DNA of 64,000 nt, from the NCBI GenBank assembly GCA_016720565.1, contig JADKKJ010000001.1:124001-188000 (forward strand), written 5' to 3'. Within the stretch, counting starts at the first letter, position 1, and each line of letters opens with the position of its first letter. The notes beneath the pieces were generated by a model. It saw only the letters and a list, made by a program, of their open reading frames with translations. It did not search any database and had not been told where the DNA came from. Source of the stretch: Chitinophagaceae bacterium. GTDB lineage: Bacteria > Bacteroidota > Bacteroidia > Chitinophagales > Chitinophagaceae. The position numbers and the translations under genes were made by a program. Shown here in pieces: positions 35,094 to 43,541 of the stretch.

Positions 35094-35703
35094 ATTCACC
35101 GGCAATGGCCTTATTATCCTTCCAGGTTAACCCGTGCAGGCGAAGCGCATCAACATCTTCCTGCCTTACCCTTCGGTGAATGGGATTCATGGTTCCACCT
35201 TTGGCACCAGGAATTGCATTAGGCTCATACTGGAATTCAGGATCCACCAGGGTGCCCCTTGGATACATGATGCCCGGAATTCCTTTTCCCCTGAGGTCAA
35301 GGTCTTCCGGATGTTCCGCACCAAGGCTATGGCCAAATTCATGTGCCGCCGTGGTAGAGCCCTGGTAAAGGTTTTCCAGTTTGAAATAACCGCTATTGCA
35401 ACCTATTCCATCTACAAATGAAATATTATCCCGGGCAAATGTTTCAATGCGGAAATAATTATTGAGGGGATCTGTATTGCTGATGATCTCAAGGTCCTCA
35501 ATGCCGGGTTTCCATTCAGCGGTTATAGAAAATCTAAGCTCGTAATATTGATCATGGATCATCACCCGTGCCGCAGGTTCATTCCACATGGATTCGATCT
35601 CATCCCTGATGCGGGCAGTGATCTCAGGAGAACTGACCCGGCCATAAGTAATAATATGTGACCGCAGTACCAGGAGATCGTTTATCAATTCCAGTGTACC
35701 CAT
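35059..35703 (-). CDS. Metzincin-like zinc metalloprotease, no signal peptide
   Basis: 214 residues from ATG 35703, which overlaps the fadN-type stop as TAATG; a longer frame starting at 35772 would read 69 bases into that gene. The key motif is HEFGHSLGAEH at residues 121-131, an exact HExxHxxGxxH zinc site with glutamate base, followed by a candidate Met-turn (GIMYPRG or GTMNP). No signal peptide or membrane helix is visible, so the protein is predicted cytosolic, unusual for a metzincin. Residues 1-110 match nothing I recognise. Substrate unknown; coupling to a beta-oxidation gene suggests co-expression. Confidence 0.8.
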   Translation of the reverse strand: MGTLELINDLLVLRSHIITYGRVSSPEITARIRDEIESMWNEPAARVMIHDQYYELRFSITAEWKPGIEDLEIISNTDPLNNYFRIETFARDNISFVDGIGCNSGYFKLENLYQGSTTAAHEFGHSLGAEHPEDLDLRGKGIPGIMYPRGTLVDPEFQYEPNAIPGAKGGTMNPIHRRVRQEDVDALRLHGLTWKDNKAIAGEFTNVWHDDHAS

Positions 35704-38099
35704 TAATTTCTTACCGGCCTTCCGCTTTTCAATACGCTTTGGATCCTTTCCAGTGATTTTTTCTCGCCGCAAAGGGAAAGAAAAGCTTCCCTCTCCAGGT
35801 CAAGCAAATATTGTTCCGTCACCATAGTAGGTTCGCTCAGGTCGCCGCCACACATTACATAGGCGAGTTTACGGGCCACCAGCGCATCATGATCGGTTGC
35901 ATATTGAGCGCGCCACATCCCATTGATACCTGCGTATAATGCTCCTAAAGCGGTTCTGCCCAATACACGAATATCTTTTCGCTGAACAGGAGTTACATAA
36001 CCGCTATCATAAATATCGATCACCGATCTTTTTGCTTCTGACACGCGACGATTGATATTGGGAACTACCTCATCCAGTCCTTTACGGTAAACACCAATGC
36101 CAAATCCTTCATGCGCGGAAGTAGCCACTTTAGCAGTGGCTATAGTAAGGAAACGGTTCTTTAACGTGATGGTCTCCGGTTCATCTTCATGCATTTCATC
36201 TGAGGCGCGTAAGATGAATTCTTTGGTGCCTCCACCTCCTGGTATCAGTCCAACACCTAATTCTACCAAGCCAGTATAGGTTTCAGCTGCAGGACAACAT
36301 TTGTCTGCGTGCAGGCTCATTTCACAGGCGCCGCCCAGGGCAAGACCATGTGGAGCAACCACTACAGGGATAGAGGAATACCTGACCCTCATCATCGTAT
36401 TTTGAAACAGACGTATAGCCATATCCAGTTCATCGTATTCCTGGTCAATGGCCAGCATAAAGATCATTCCCACGTTAGCGCCGGCTGAAAAATTAGGCCC
36501 CTCATTGGCAATGACCAGCCCTTTATACTCTTTTTCTGCTTTTTCAATGGAAGTCTGGATTCCTTCCAGTACATCGCCTCCAATACTTCCCATTTTGGTG
36601 AACCATTGAAGGCCCAGCACATCATCTCCTAAATGATACAAACGGCAGGAACCATTTTTCCATACCTGCCTGTCGGCGAAATTGCTCATTACAATAAACG
36701 CTTCCGCACCCGGTACTGGTTTATATTTTTTACTGGCCGGATCATAATAGAATTTTTTTCCTCCTTCCAGTTTATAAAAAGTCTTATTTCCGCCAGCCAC
36801 CATCTCTTCAACCCATGGCGCTGCTTTATAACCATTGGCCTTCATCCCTTCCAGCGACCGCTCTACACCCAGCAGATCCCATGATTCAAAAGCGCCTATC
36901 TCCCAGCCAAAGCCGGCCATCATGGCGTCATCTACGCGGAATAATTCATCACTGATCTCAGGTATACGATTGGATATATAGGAAAAAAGTCCATAATGAA
37001 AATGACGATAGAATTCTCCAGCCTTATCCTGACCGGCACAAAGCATTTTTATACGGGTGGCCAGGTCATCTATTGGCTTCGCTGCTTCTATCGATGGGAA
37101 TTTTGGTTTTTTCCTTGCCTCGTACTCCAGCGTGGAGAGGTTCAAAACCAGGATCTCTTTGTCAGGTTTACTTTCCTCCGTACCACTTGTAGCAGGCAGT
37201 TTCACCTTCTTAAAAAATCCCTGGCCTGTTTTATCACCCAACCAGTTATTGGCTACTATTTTTTCCAGCCATGAAGGAATGATGAAATTATTTCTTGCTT
37301 CATCGTCAGGACAATTATCATATACCCCTTTTGCCACTTTAACCAGGGTATCTATACCCACTACATCTGCAGTACGGAAAGTGGCGGATTTTGGTCTTCC
37401 GATTATTGGTCCTGTCAGCGCATCCACTTCATCAATGCTGATGCCCAGTTTATCTACCAATCCGAAAATGGCCATGATGCCGTACACACCGATCCTGTTG
37501 GCTATAAAAGCGGGTGTATCTTTGCAGAGCACCGTTGTTTTCCCCAGGATCTGGTCGCCGTAATGCATTAAAAAATCCACAACCTCCTGGTCTGTATGAG
37601 GAGTGGGGATGATCTCCAGCAATCGCAGGTAACGGGGCGGGTTGAAGAAATGGGTTCCGCAAAAATGTTTTTTAAAATCATCTGATCTTCCCTCTGTCAT
37701 CATATGTATGGGAATACCCGATGTATTGGAACTGATCAGCGTTCCGGGTTTGCGGTATTTCTCTACCTGCTCAAATATTTTTTGTTTGATGTCAAGCCTT
37801 TCCACCACCACCTCTATCACCCAATCGCATTGGGCAATATCCTTCATGTTGTCATCAAAATTTCCGGTGCTGATCTTCTTGATCACATCCTTATGGTAAA
37901 CGGGGGAGGGGTTTGATTTTATCGCAGCAGCCAGTGCATCATTTACGATCTTATTTCGCTCTGCCGGTTTTTCCGAAGCGCCGGGAGGAACCATATCCAG
38001 TAATAAGACCTGCACACCTATTCCGGCGAAATGACAAGCGATCCGGGAGCCCATGACACCGCTGCCCAGAACGGCTATTTTTTTTACAGTACGTTTCAT
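35703..38099 (-). CDS. 3-hydroxyacyl-CoA dehydrogenase / enoyl-CoA hydratase fusion (FadN type)
   Basis: 798-residue fatty-acid beta-oxidation enzyme. The NAD-dependent dehydrogenase comes first (VLGSGVMGSRIACHFAG, SNTSGIPI, HFFNPPRYLRLLEI, KDTPAFIANRIG), and the hydratase domain follows (NFSAGANVGMIF, GLALGGACEMSLHAD, ELGVGLIPGGGGTKEF). This order is the reverse of E. coli FadB and matches B. subtilis FadN. The thiolase and acyl-CoA dehydrogenase that often accompany it are absent. A 24-bp palindrome 29 bp upstream of the ATG is a candidate MarR-type operator. The metzincin gene is coupled downstream. Confidence 0.92.
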   Translation of the reverse strand: MKRTVKKIAVLGSGVMGSRIACHFAGIGVQVLLLDMVPPGASEKPAERNKIVNDALAAAIKSNPSPVYHKDVIKKISTGNFDDNMKDIAQCDWVIEVVVERLDIKQKIFEQVEKYRKPGTLISSNTSGIPIHMMTEGRSDDFKKHFCGTHFFNPPRYLRLLEIIPTPHTDQEVVDFLMHYGDQILGKTTVLCKDTPAFIANRIGVYGIMAIFGLVDKLGISIDEVDALTGPIIGRPKSATFRTADVVGIDTLVKVAKGVYDNCPDDEARNNFIIPSWLEKIVANNWLGDKTGQGFFKKVKLPATSGTEESKPDKEILVLNLSTLEYEARKKPKFPSIEAAKPIDDLATRIKMLCAGQDKAGEFYRHFHYGLFSYISNRIPEISDELFRVDDAMMAGFGWEIGAFESWDLLGVERSLEGMKANGYKAAPWVEEMVAGGNKTFYKLEGGKKFYYDPASKKYKPVPGAEAFIVMSNFADRQVWKNGSCRLYHLGDDVLGLQWFTKMGSIGGDVLEGIQTSIEKAEKEYKGLVIANEGPNFSAGANVGMIFMLAIDQEYDELDMAIRLFQNTMMRVRYSSIPVVVAPHGLALGGACEMSLHADKCCPAAETYTGLVELGVGLIPGGGGTKEFILRASDEMHEDEPETITLKNRFLTIATAKVATSAHEGFGIGVYRKGLDEVVPNINRRVSEAKRSVIDIYDSGYVTPVQRKDIRVLGRTALGALYAGINGMWRAQYATDHDALVARKLAYVMCGGDLSEPTMVTEQYLLDLEREAFLSLCGEKKSLERIQSVLKSGRPVRN

Positions 38100-38127
38100 T
38101 TGATAGATCTAATATTTACGAAAATTA

Positions 38128-38151
38128 AATTAGTTAGCTATGCAACTAATT
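38128..38151. promoter_or_regulatory. Palindromic operator upstream of the fadN-type gene
   Basis: AATTAGTT and AACTAATT are perfect arms around AGCTATGC, a 24-bp palindrome with the TTAGTT/TGCAACTAA look of MarR-family operators. It lies 29-52 bp upstream of the start at 38099. Genes of this type are often next to a MarR regulator gene in Bacteroidota, but none is encoded here. Confidence 0.55.
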
Positions 38152-38220
38152 CGTTCTCGAAGATAAAGATTTTTATTAAGGCAGTACAGGCGTGCTGTGT
38201 AAAAAGATCAGGGCATTTAT

Positions 38221-40329
38221 TTAACTGATGGAAGAACCGGGGGCAACCATTTCCTCCGGCCTTAAAAGGCGCAATTTGCCATCATGATCCTCAGCCGTAA
38301 GTATCATTCCCTGGCTTTCAATACCCTTCATTTTACGTGGGGCCAGGTTGGTTACTACCACCACCTGTTTGCCTACCATTTCTTCAGCGGTATAATGCAG
38401 GGCAATGCCCGATACAATGGTTCTTTTTTCAATGCCCAGGTCCACCTCGAGCTTTAAGAGCTTATCTGCTTTGGCTACTTTTTCGCAGGCAACCACCGTA
38501 GCGGCCCTGAGTTCGAGTTTCGCGAAATCTTCATATTGTATGGTGGCTTTGGCAGGCTCAGGTTGCTTTTCTTCCATGATTTTCTCTGTTAGGGGTTTTG
38601 AGGATCCGTTTTTTAATTTTTCAATTTGGAAACTGATCTCCTCATCTTCAATTTTCCTGAATAATAATTGGGGCTCGCGCAGGCTATAACCCACGCTTAA
38701 CAGGTTCAGTTTACCTCCATTCTCCCAGTCAAGCATTTTCTCCACCACCTTCAGCATATACAGCATTTTCTTTGCTGTATTGGGAAGGTAGGGGTTTATA
38801 TAAATAGCCAGGTTGGCCGAAAGCTGCAAACAAAGATGCATGCAGTTGTCTATCTGTTTCTGGCATTCAGGATCCTGCTCCAGTTTTTTCGCCAGTATCC
38901 AGGGTTCTTTTTTCTGCAGGTACTGGTTCCCTTTCCTTGCCAGGTCGATCACCTGGAAAAGACCGTCGCGGAAATGGTATTCCTCCAGGGCCGTTTCCAG
39001 GTTGATCTTTGTGTTTTTGATATCATTGATCAAAGACCGGTCATTATCATCGGCAATATCCTCATGCCATTTCGGAACTTTGCCGCCGCATAATTTATGC
39101 ATCAGCACCAGGCTTCGATTCACAAAATTCCCGAATATGGCCACCAGTTCACTATTCACCGCGTCCTGGAATCCTTTCCAGGTAAACTCACTGTCTTTGG
39201 TCTCCGGTGCGATCTGAGTAAGATAATAACGCAGCATATCCACACACTGGCCGCCACCATTTTCTTTTTTCACAAAATCCAGTATATAATCGCGCATGTC
39301 CAGCTTCCAGTTTCTGCTGGTACTCATTTTATCTCCTTCCAGGTTCAAAAATTCATTGGCGGGAACATTTTCCGGTAAAATATTTCCATGCAGTTTAAGC
39401 ATGATAGGAAATATGATGCAATGAAAAACGATATTGTCCTTACCGATAAAATGGACCAGCTTGGTATCCTTGTCTTCCCAATAGGGACGCCAATCCTTAT
39501 TATTATCAATGGCCCATTGCTTGGTAGCACTTATATAACCGATCGGGGCATCAAACCATACATAAAGTACTTTACCTTCCCCTTCAGGTACCGGAACTTT
39601 TACTCCCCAGTCAAGGTCCCGGGTTACCGCTCTTGATTGTAAGCCTCCTTCGATCCAGCTTTTGCACTGCCCAACTACCGTAGGTCTCCAATCCTTACCA
39701 TGTTCTTCGATGATCCATTTTCTTAAAAATTCTTCATGCTGTCCTAACGGAAGATACCAATGTGTGGTCTTCTTTTTTACAGGCTGGCTTCCGCTTAAGG
39801 TGCTTACCGGGTTGATCAGTTCATCCGGACTAAGTGTACGTCCGCAATTCTCACACTGGTCACCAAAAGCACGGTCACTGCCACAATTCGGACAGGTACC
39901 TTTTATATAGCGGTCGGCAAGGAAAGCTTTTGCTTCCTCATCATAGAATTGTTCTGTTTCTTTTGTTTCCAGCTGTCCGCCATTATTCAAAAGATTGAAA
40001 AATTCCTGGGCTGTTTCGTGGTGTAATTGAGAACTGGTGCGATGGTAAATATCAAAACTGATATCCAGGTCGCTGAAATCTTCTTTCATGGCCTGGTGAT
40101 ACTTATCGATGATAGCCTGGGGTGTAGTGCCTTCCTTCATGGCCTGAATGGGAATGGCCGTACCATGTTCATCACTTCCGCATACAAATACCACCTCTCT
40201 TTTTTGTGCACGGAGATAACGCACATAAATATCTGCAGGTATGTAGGCACCCGCAAGATGCCCTATATGCTTTAGTCCGTTAGCATAAGGCAGGGCAGAA
40301 GTGATCAGGTATCTTTTTGGAGTTGACAT
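38221..40329 (-). CDS. metG: Methionyl-tRNA synthetase
   Basis: Class I synthetase charging tRNA-Met. 702 residues. Catalytic motifs: HIGH as KHIGHLAGAY and KMSKS as GDKMSTSRNW. The zinc knuckle is CPNCGSDRAFGDQCENCGRT. The anticodon-binding helical domain follows, and a C-terminal OB-fold dimerisation/tRNA-binding domain (FAKLELRAATVVACEKV, LAPRKMKGIESQGMIL) makes it the long type. It is divergent from the LD-carboxypeptidase gene; a TATTTTTG octamer on the minus strand (40355-40362) gives a leader of about 20-25 bases. Confidence 0.97.
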   Translation of the reverse strand: MSTPKRYLITSALPYANGLKHIGHLAGAYIPADIYVRYLRAQKREVVFVCGSDEHGTAIPIQAMKEGTTPQAIIDKYHQAMKEDFSDLDISFDIYHRTSSQLHHETAQEFFNLLNNGGQLETKETEQFYDEEAKAFLADRYIKGTCPNCGSDRAFGDQCENCGRTLSPDELINPVSTLSGSQPVKKKTTHWYLPLGQHEEFLRKWIIEEHGKDWRPTVVGQCKSWIEGGLQSRAVTRDLDWGVKVPVPEGEGKVLYVWFDAPIGYISATKQWAIDNNKDWRPYWEDKDTKLVHFIGKDNIVFHCIIFPIMLKLHGNILPENVPANEFLNLEGDKMSTSRNWKLDMRDYILDFVKKENGGGQCVDMLRYYLTQIAPETKDSEFTWKGFQDAVNSELVAIFGNFVNRSLVLMHKLCGGKVPKWHEDIADDNDRSLINDIKNTKINLETALEEYHFRDGLFQVIDLARKGNQYLQKKEPWILAKKLEQDPECQKQIDNCMHLCLQLSANLAIYINPYLPNTAKKMLYMLKVVEKMLDWENGGKLNLLSVGYSLREPQLLFRKIEDEEISFQIEKLKNGSSKPLTEKIMEEKQPEPAKATIQYEDFAKLELRAATVVACEKVAKADKLLKLEVDLGIEKRTIVSGIALHYTAEEMVGKQVVVVTNLAPRKMKGIESQGMILTAEDHDGKLRLLRPEEMVAPGSSIS

Positions 40330-40354
40330 CAGTTATTCCGTCGATTTTGGGAAG

Positions 40355-40362
40355 CAAAAATA
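40355..40362 (-). promoter_or_regulatory. -7 promoter octamer of metG
   Basis: CAAAAATA on the plus strand is TATTTTTG on the minus strand, an exact TAnnTTTG match, ending 25 bases before the metG ATG at 40329. No -33 box is clear. Confidence 0.45.
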
Positions 40363-40390
40363 CGCAAACACTGCTTAGTGCCGAATTAGT

Positions 40391-40398
40391 TATTTTTA
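40391..40398 (+). promoter_or_regulatory. -7-like octamer 4 bases before the LD-carboxypeptidase ATG
   Basis: TATTTTTA differs from TAnnTTTG in the last base only. It sits 4 bases before the ATG at 40403, the same spacing as the exact octamers at glyA and 60091. Confidence 0.3.
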
Positions 40399-40402
40399 AC
40401 GC

Positions 40403-41314
40403 ATGATCCAGCAACCTTCCTCATTAAAACCCGGAGATATTATTGGCATTGTTTGCCCGGCCGGTTACATGCCTGCTGAAAAGACCCAGGCTTGCGTAAG
40501 CGCCCTGGAAAATTGGGGATTTAAAGTAAAACCCGGGACTACTGTTGGCGGCCATTCCCTCAATTATTTTTCCGGCACCGATGAAGAGCGGTTGAATGAT
40601 CTTCAGCAAATGCTGGACGACCCTTCCATTAAGGCCATCCTTTTTGGCAGGGGTGGTTATGGAATGGGGAGGATCATCGACCGGCTGAATTTTAAGCGAT
40701 TTCTGAAAAACCCTAAATGGATCATAGGCTACAGCGATATCACAGTTCTGCACGCCCATTTGTTCAGTAATTTTAAAATATCCTCCCTGCACGCGCCAAT
40801 GGCAGGGGCTTTTAATGATGGCGGAGATAAAAATGAATTCATCGCTTCCCTTCACGATGCCATTACCGGTAAAAAGGCGAATTATAAAACGCCCCCTCAT
40901 CCTTTTAACCGTCCGGGAAATGCGAAAGGGGAAATCGTTGGCGGAAACCTCTCCCTGCTGGCTCATTTATGCGGAACAAATTCTGATATGAAGACCAAAG
41001 GAAAGATCCTTTTCCTGGAAGATGTAGGTGAATACGTTTATAATGTAGACCGCATGCTTTACCAGTTGAAAAGAAATGGAAAATTCTCGAAGTTAAGCGG
41101 GCTGATCATTGGGGGGTTCACCGATATGAAAGATACTGAACGGCCTTTTGGGCAAAACGCCTATGAAGTGATCCGTGATATTATGGCTGATGCAGATTTT
41201 CCGGTTTGCTATGATTTTCCGGTTAGTCATACCGACCGGAATTATGCCCTGAAGATCGGTGCCGTTTACCAGTTAAAAGTGGATGGGGAAATTGTGACCC
41301 TAACAGAGGATTGA
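40403..41314 (+). CDS. S66 family LD-carboxypeptidase
   Basis: 303 residues. S66 enzymes remove the terminal D-Ala from cytosolic muropeptide tetrapeptides during cell-wall recycling. Family motifs: KPGDIIGIVCPAGYM, FGRGGYGMGRIIDRL, the nucleophile Ser in IIGYSDITVLHAHL, the Glu in LFLEDVGEY and the His in PVSHTDRNYALKIG, giving a Ser-His-Glu triad. No signal peptide, fitting a cytosolic recycling role. Its stop is directly adjacent to the stop of the convergent gene at 41315. Confidence 0.92.
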   Translation: MIQQPSSLKPGDIIGIVCPAGYMPAEKTQACVSALENWGFKVKPGTTVGGHSLNYFSGTDEERLNDLQQMLDDPSIKAILFGRGGYGMGRIIDRLNFKRFLKNPKWIIGYSDITVLHAHLFSNFKISSLHAPMAGAFNDGGDKNEFIASLHDAITGKKANYKTPPHPFNRPGNAKGEIVGGNLSLLAHLCGTNSDMKTKGKILFLEDVGEYVYNVDRMLYQLKRNGKFSKLSGLIIGGFTDMKDTERPFGQNAYEVIRDIMADADFPVCYDFPVSHTDRNYALKIGAVYQLKVDGEIVTLTED

Positions 41315-41863
41315 TCAGTTATCCTTCTCAGCCAGCAGGAACCGGCCTGTTTTACTTATCTGGTAATTCTCTGCTTCTTCAAAAACTTTTTCACCGGTCA
41401 CGATCCTTGAATCTATGAACACCCTGTTGTCGCGGTAAAGGGTGGAACGTATATTATACCCTGATCTTTTTTTGGTTCCTGAAACGGCCACTTTCTGGGA
41501 GCTGATATATTCGCCGGTTTTTTTTAGCGTCACCATATAAGTGCTGTTCATTCCTGAGCTATCGGCTCTTCTTCTTTCCTCCATCACAATAAAAATATCA
41601 AAATTCTCATGGTCGCAGATCCTGCCCAGGCAGGTATAGAACCTGTTCTTGAAAGGGTTATTGCCGGATGATATTAGCGGGGCGAAAAATCGTTTCATAT
41701 TCGCCGTATCCAATTTGTAACCATTGCTTAGTTTATCCAGCTGAAGGCTGTCTTTTATAACCAATTCCCTGGTCAGTACCTGCAATTGCCGGTAGGAGCT
41801 ATCCTGCCCCCATATGGCGCTGCTGAAAATTATTAATGCAAGTACCAGGACCGCTGTCTTCAT
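41315..41863 (-). CDS. Exported protein of unknown function
   Basis: 182 residues with a signal peptide (MKTAVLVLALIIFSSAIWGQ). The mature part contains CLGRICDHENFDIFIVMEERR and a strand-rich C-terminus; I recognise no family. One Cys pair is spaced C-x4-C. TATCTTAG (minus strand, 41868-41875) stands 4 bases before the ATG and resembles a -7 octamer with one mismatch. It has zero-gap convergence with the LD-carboxypeptidase gene. Confidence 0.7.
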   Translation of the reverse strand: MKTAVLVLALIIFSSAIWGQDSSYRQLQVLTRELVIKDSLQLDKLSNGYKLDTANMKRFFAPLISSGNNPFKNRFYTCLGRICDHENFDIFIVMEERRRADSSGMNSTYMVTLKKTGEYISSQKVAVSGTKKRSGYNIRSTLYRDNRVFIDSRIVTGEKVFEEAENYQISKTGRFLLAEKDN

Positions 41864-41890
41864 CCCCCTAAGATAAATTAAATTACTTGC

Positions 41891-42709
41891 TTAGTTTGCC
41901 AGCAGGGAATCCAGTTTTTTCCGGGCCAGGTCATATTTGAAAAGGTTATTGTGGCTACCCCCATCAATGGTGACCAGTTCATCACCCGGTTTGAATTCAC
42001 GGCTTAGTTTTTTTGAATTGGAGTAACTCACCACCCAATCAGAATTGCCATGAAAAATGCTCACAGGAGCCGTCACGGATTCAAGATAGGTATGGGTGGG
42101 TATATGATAGTGCAGCATCCACCTTACTGGGTATATAGGAAGGTAATGGGAAACCACTGCGGGGAAATCATAATAGGGGGTTTCCAGGATCAGTCTTTTA
42201 CAATCCCTGATGGAAGCGAGCTCCGCCGCAATTCCCGTACCCATGCTTTTGCCATAGATAATAATGCTGTCTGCCGGGAAACGGCTGATGGCTAGTTTAT
42301 ATACCTGCATAGCCCAGTCGTATAATTTTTTCTCCGAAAGCCTGCCCTTGCTTTTCCCGAATCCCGGGTAATCGATCATTAAAACTTCGTAGCCTTTTTG
42401 GGTAAATAAGGGCATATAGTCGGCATACCAGGAAATATTTTTCTTATTCCCATGAAAATAAAGCACGATCCCTTTTTTTACAGTGCCGCCGGGTAAAAAA
42501 TCAACCAGGTTTATTTCCTCTTCCTGGTTAATGGGTATGCTGAGGTCCTTATGGGCCTGTTTGAAATTATAATTATGTTCTTGCTTCAGCGTTACCGGGT
42601 GGAAAAGTATATAATCCTGTAAAAAATAAAATACCACACCTCCCAGCGAATAATAAATAAAGAACAGGTAAAATATTCTGGCCCATTTTTTCTTAGTCCA
42701 ATTTTTCAT
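41891..42709 (-). CDS. Membrane-anchored alpha/beta hydrolase (BEM46-like)
   Basis: 272 residues: one N-terminal membrane helix (FYLFFIYYSLGGVVFYFLQD) and an alpha/beta-hydrolase domain. The oxyanion segment LYFHGNKKN, the DYPGFGKSKG stretch, the nucleophile elbow YGKSMGTG, the Asp in FHGNSDWVV and the His in IDGGSHNNL form a complete triad. The layout matches the BEM46/ABHD13-like serine hydrolases of unknown substrate. It is a paralogue of the gene 11 bp upstream (42721-43509), and the two are probably cotranscribed. Confidence 0.87.
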   Translation of the reverse strand: MKNWTKKKWARIFYLFFIYYSLGGVVFYFLQDYILFHPVTLKQEHNYNFKQAHKDLSIPINQEEEINLVDFLPGGTVKKGIVLYFHGNKKNISWYADYMPLFTQKGYEVLMIDYPGFGKSKGRLSEKKLYDWAMQVYKLAISRFPADSIIIYGKSMGTGIAAELASIRDCKRLILETPYYDFPAVVSHYLPIYPVRWMLHYHIPTHTYLESVTAPVSIFHGNSDWVVSYSNSKKLSREFKPGDELVTIDGGSHNNLFKYDLARKKLDSLLAN

Positions 42710-42720
42710 GGTTAATTATC

Positions 42721-43509
42721 CTAGTATAGCAGGATATCGCGTATAAAATTATGGTATTCGTCGAATCCGGGCAGATCATTATGGTGACCGCCCTTTATGC
42801 GAATAAGTGTGATCTTTTTGGAATTGATCTTTTGAAGCCTTTCGCTGTGCTTTATAGGAATGAGCCTGTCACGCGTACCGTGTATGATATAGGTATGGCA
42901 TTTCACCTTCGGCAGCCAGAGGTCGGTTCGCATATGGTATCTCAGCACGATACGTACCGGCAGGATGGGAAGAAATCGTTCGATCACTTTCAGGAAATTA
43001 AAATAGGGCGCATCCAGTATCAGGTAACGGGGATCATTATCCGATGCGAGTTTGGAGGCAAAGCCAGAGCCCATGCTTCTTCCATAAATGATCAGGTGGT
43101 CCTCGGAGTATTTTGTTTTCAGCTGGTCGTACACATACTGCATGTCATTCAGCATATCCTTTTCACTTCTTTTACCGGTGCTTTTACCAAAGCCCCTGTA
43201 ATCTACCAGCAGCACATCATAATCATAGCGGTAAAAATCACGTGCGTAACGGGCCCAGCCTTTTATGCTGCGGGTATTGCCATGGAAATAAAGGATCAGC
43301 CCTTTGGGATTTTCACGGAAAAAATGAAGCCCGTTGATCCTTACCCCCGGACTAACATCAAAGAAATATTCCCTGAAAGGGATATCATATTTGAATTGAA
43401 AATCCTGTTTCAGCTTTTCAGGCTTGAAAATAAGCCTGTCCTGCAAAAAATAAGCAAGCAGGGAAAGGAAGACAATACCCCCCAGGATATACCAGATGAA
43501 ATTTGGCAA
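42721..43509 (-). CDS. Membrane-anchored alpha/beta hydrolase (paralogue of 41891)
   Basis: 262 residues: membrane helix near the start (WYILGGIVFLSLLAYFLQD), LYFHGNTRS oxyanion segment, DYRGFGKSTGKRSEKD, nucleophile elbow YGRSMGSG, Asp in IHGTRDRLIP and His in IKGGHHNDLP. The start codon is a TTG at 43509, since no ATG opens this N-terminus. The shared DRLIFKPEKLKQ / DYILFHPVTLKQ juxtamembrane segment shows that this and the downstream gene are duplicates. Lipase or esterase activity at the inner membrane is likely. Confidence 0.87.
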   Translation of the reverse strand: MPNFIWYILGGIVFLSLLAYFLQDRLIFKPEKLKQDFQFKYDIPFREYFFDVSPGVRINGLHFFRENPKGLILYFHGNTRSIKGWARYARDFYRYDYDVLLVDYRGFGKSTGKRSEKDMLNDMQYVYDQLKTKYSEDHLIIYGRSMGSGFASKLASDNDPRYLILDAPYFNFLKVIERFLPILPVRIVLRYHMRTDLWLPKVKCHTYIIHGTRDRLIPIKHSERLQKINSKKITLIRIKGGHHNDLPGFDEYHNFIRDILLY

Positions 43510-43541
43510 GGCAGCAGTTTAGTTGCCCTAATATACCATAA

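Noticed and set aside
36097..37563. Several plus-strand open frames of 60-170 codons opposite the fadN-type gene
   Set aside because: They lie opposite a strongly conserved enzyme with all motifs in place and show no coding signal of their own.
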